From assembly GCA_964367145.1 (NCBI GenBank), contig CAYIWJ010000026.1:1-5595 (forward strand): a stretch of DNA of 5,595 bases, read 5' to 3'. Below, piece by piece: positions 5,469-5,595 of this stretch; position 1 is the stretch's first letter, and every line of letters starts with the position of its first letter. This DNA comes from JAHFLD01 sp964367145 (GTDB lineage Bacteria > Patescibacteriota > Minisyncoccia > UBA6257 > 1-14-0-10-40-38). A model generated the notes under the pieces. That model was not told where the DNA came from. It was given only the letters and a program-made list of their open reading frames with translations, and did no database searches. The translations under genes and the position numbers were made by a program.

Positions 5469-5497
5469 ACTAGACTAACCAAATATCAAGGTGCCAA
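5469..5497 (-). promoter_or_regulatory. Possible promoter of the 135-residue gene
   Basis: On the minus strand TTGGCA (5497-5492) and TCTAGT (5474-5469) are 17 bases apart, matching consensus in five and four of six positions. A second candidate is TTGGCG (5542-5537) with TATCCT (5519-5514), also 17 apart and with a TG extension before the -10. Some promoter is needed between the terminator at 5549-5568 and the gene; I cannot decide between the two. Confidence 0.3.
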
Positions 5498-5548
5498 AAA
5501 ACGACACCAACCGAGGATAGCACAGAACACAAAAAACGCCAACAAAAA

Positions 5549-5568
5549 GCCCGCGAAGTATCGCGGGC
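5549..5568 (-). terminator. Rho-independent terminator of an upstream operon
   Basis: A perfect 8-bp G/C-rich stem, GCCCGCGA (5549-5556) with TCGCGGGC (5561-5568), has a 4-base loop. On the minus strand it is followed by TTTTTGTT. It works only in the minus direction and must serve a gene lying mostly beyond the right edge. An in-frame TGA near 5585-5583 may be that gene's stop, but too little is visible to tell. Confidence 0.85.
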
Positions 5569-5595
5569 GCAAAACAAAAAAATCAGCGACTCTCG

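Noticed and set aside
1..5595. Recoding of TGA to glycine (code 25)
   Set aside because: rsmH, ftsL and ftsI all end at TGA at family-typical lengths and overlap the next start; reading through would give unlikely extensions.

Overview
The window carries the 5' part of a division and cell wall (dcw) cluster, all on the minus strand: mraZ, rsmH (mraW), ftsL, ftsI and a murF cut by the left edge. Upstream of it, at the right of the window, is one further minus-strand gene of unknown function. The organism is most likely a member of Patescibacteria (CPR), probably Parcubacteria-like. The main reason is the MurF: it starts almost at its P-loop with no N-terminal substrate-binding domain and has a hydrophobic insert before the conserved Glu, a form I know from that group. 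Compact genes with overlapping ends and a short divergent FtsL agree. TGA is used as a normal stop (rsmH, ftsL, ftsI), which argues against code-25 lineages such as Gracilibacteria and Absconditabacteria. The lineage call is inference, not a database result.

Layout, in transcription order from right to left. A hairpin followed by T's (5549-5568) ends an operon lying beyond the window. A 135-residue protein with no recognised family (5348-4941) has a strong Shine-Dalgarno and its own terminator (4921-4894), so it is a separate unit. A 488-base gap (4940-4453) follows. It holds a good sigma70-type promoter (-35 at 4755-4750, -10 at 4732-4727), three TTGACC repeats around the -35, a cluster of TGGGGATAA/TGTGGATAA motifs just after the predicted start site, and an imperfect inverted repeat with arms of about 69 bases (4495-4659) around a perfect 12-bp inverted repeat. 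The predicted transcript therefore has a leader of about 268 bases that can fold on itself.

mraZ and rsmH are 4 bases apart; rsmH/ftsL, ftsL/ftsI and ftsI/murF each overlap by 4 bases (ATGA), which suggests translational coupling. The products make one machine: MraZ is the cluster's own repressor, RsmH methylates 16S rRNA, FtsL and FtsI belong to the septal peptidoglycan synthase complex, and MurF makes the pentapeptide precursor used by FtsI. No murE lies between ftsI and murF, where it often sits.

The genes are ordinary dcw members. The less ordinary part is the mraZ leader, where motifs fitting MraZ boxes also fit DnaA boxes and lie next to a long quasi-palindrome. I found no RNA gene, CRISPR array or transposase.
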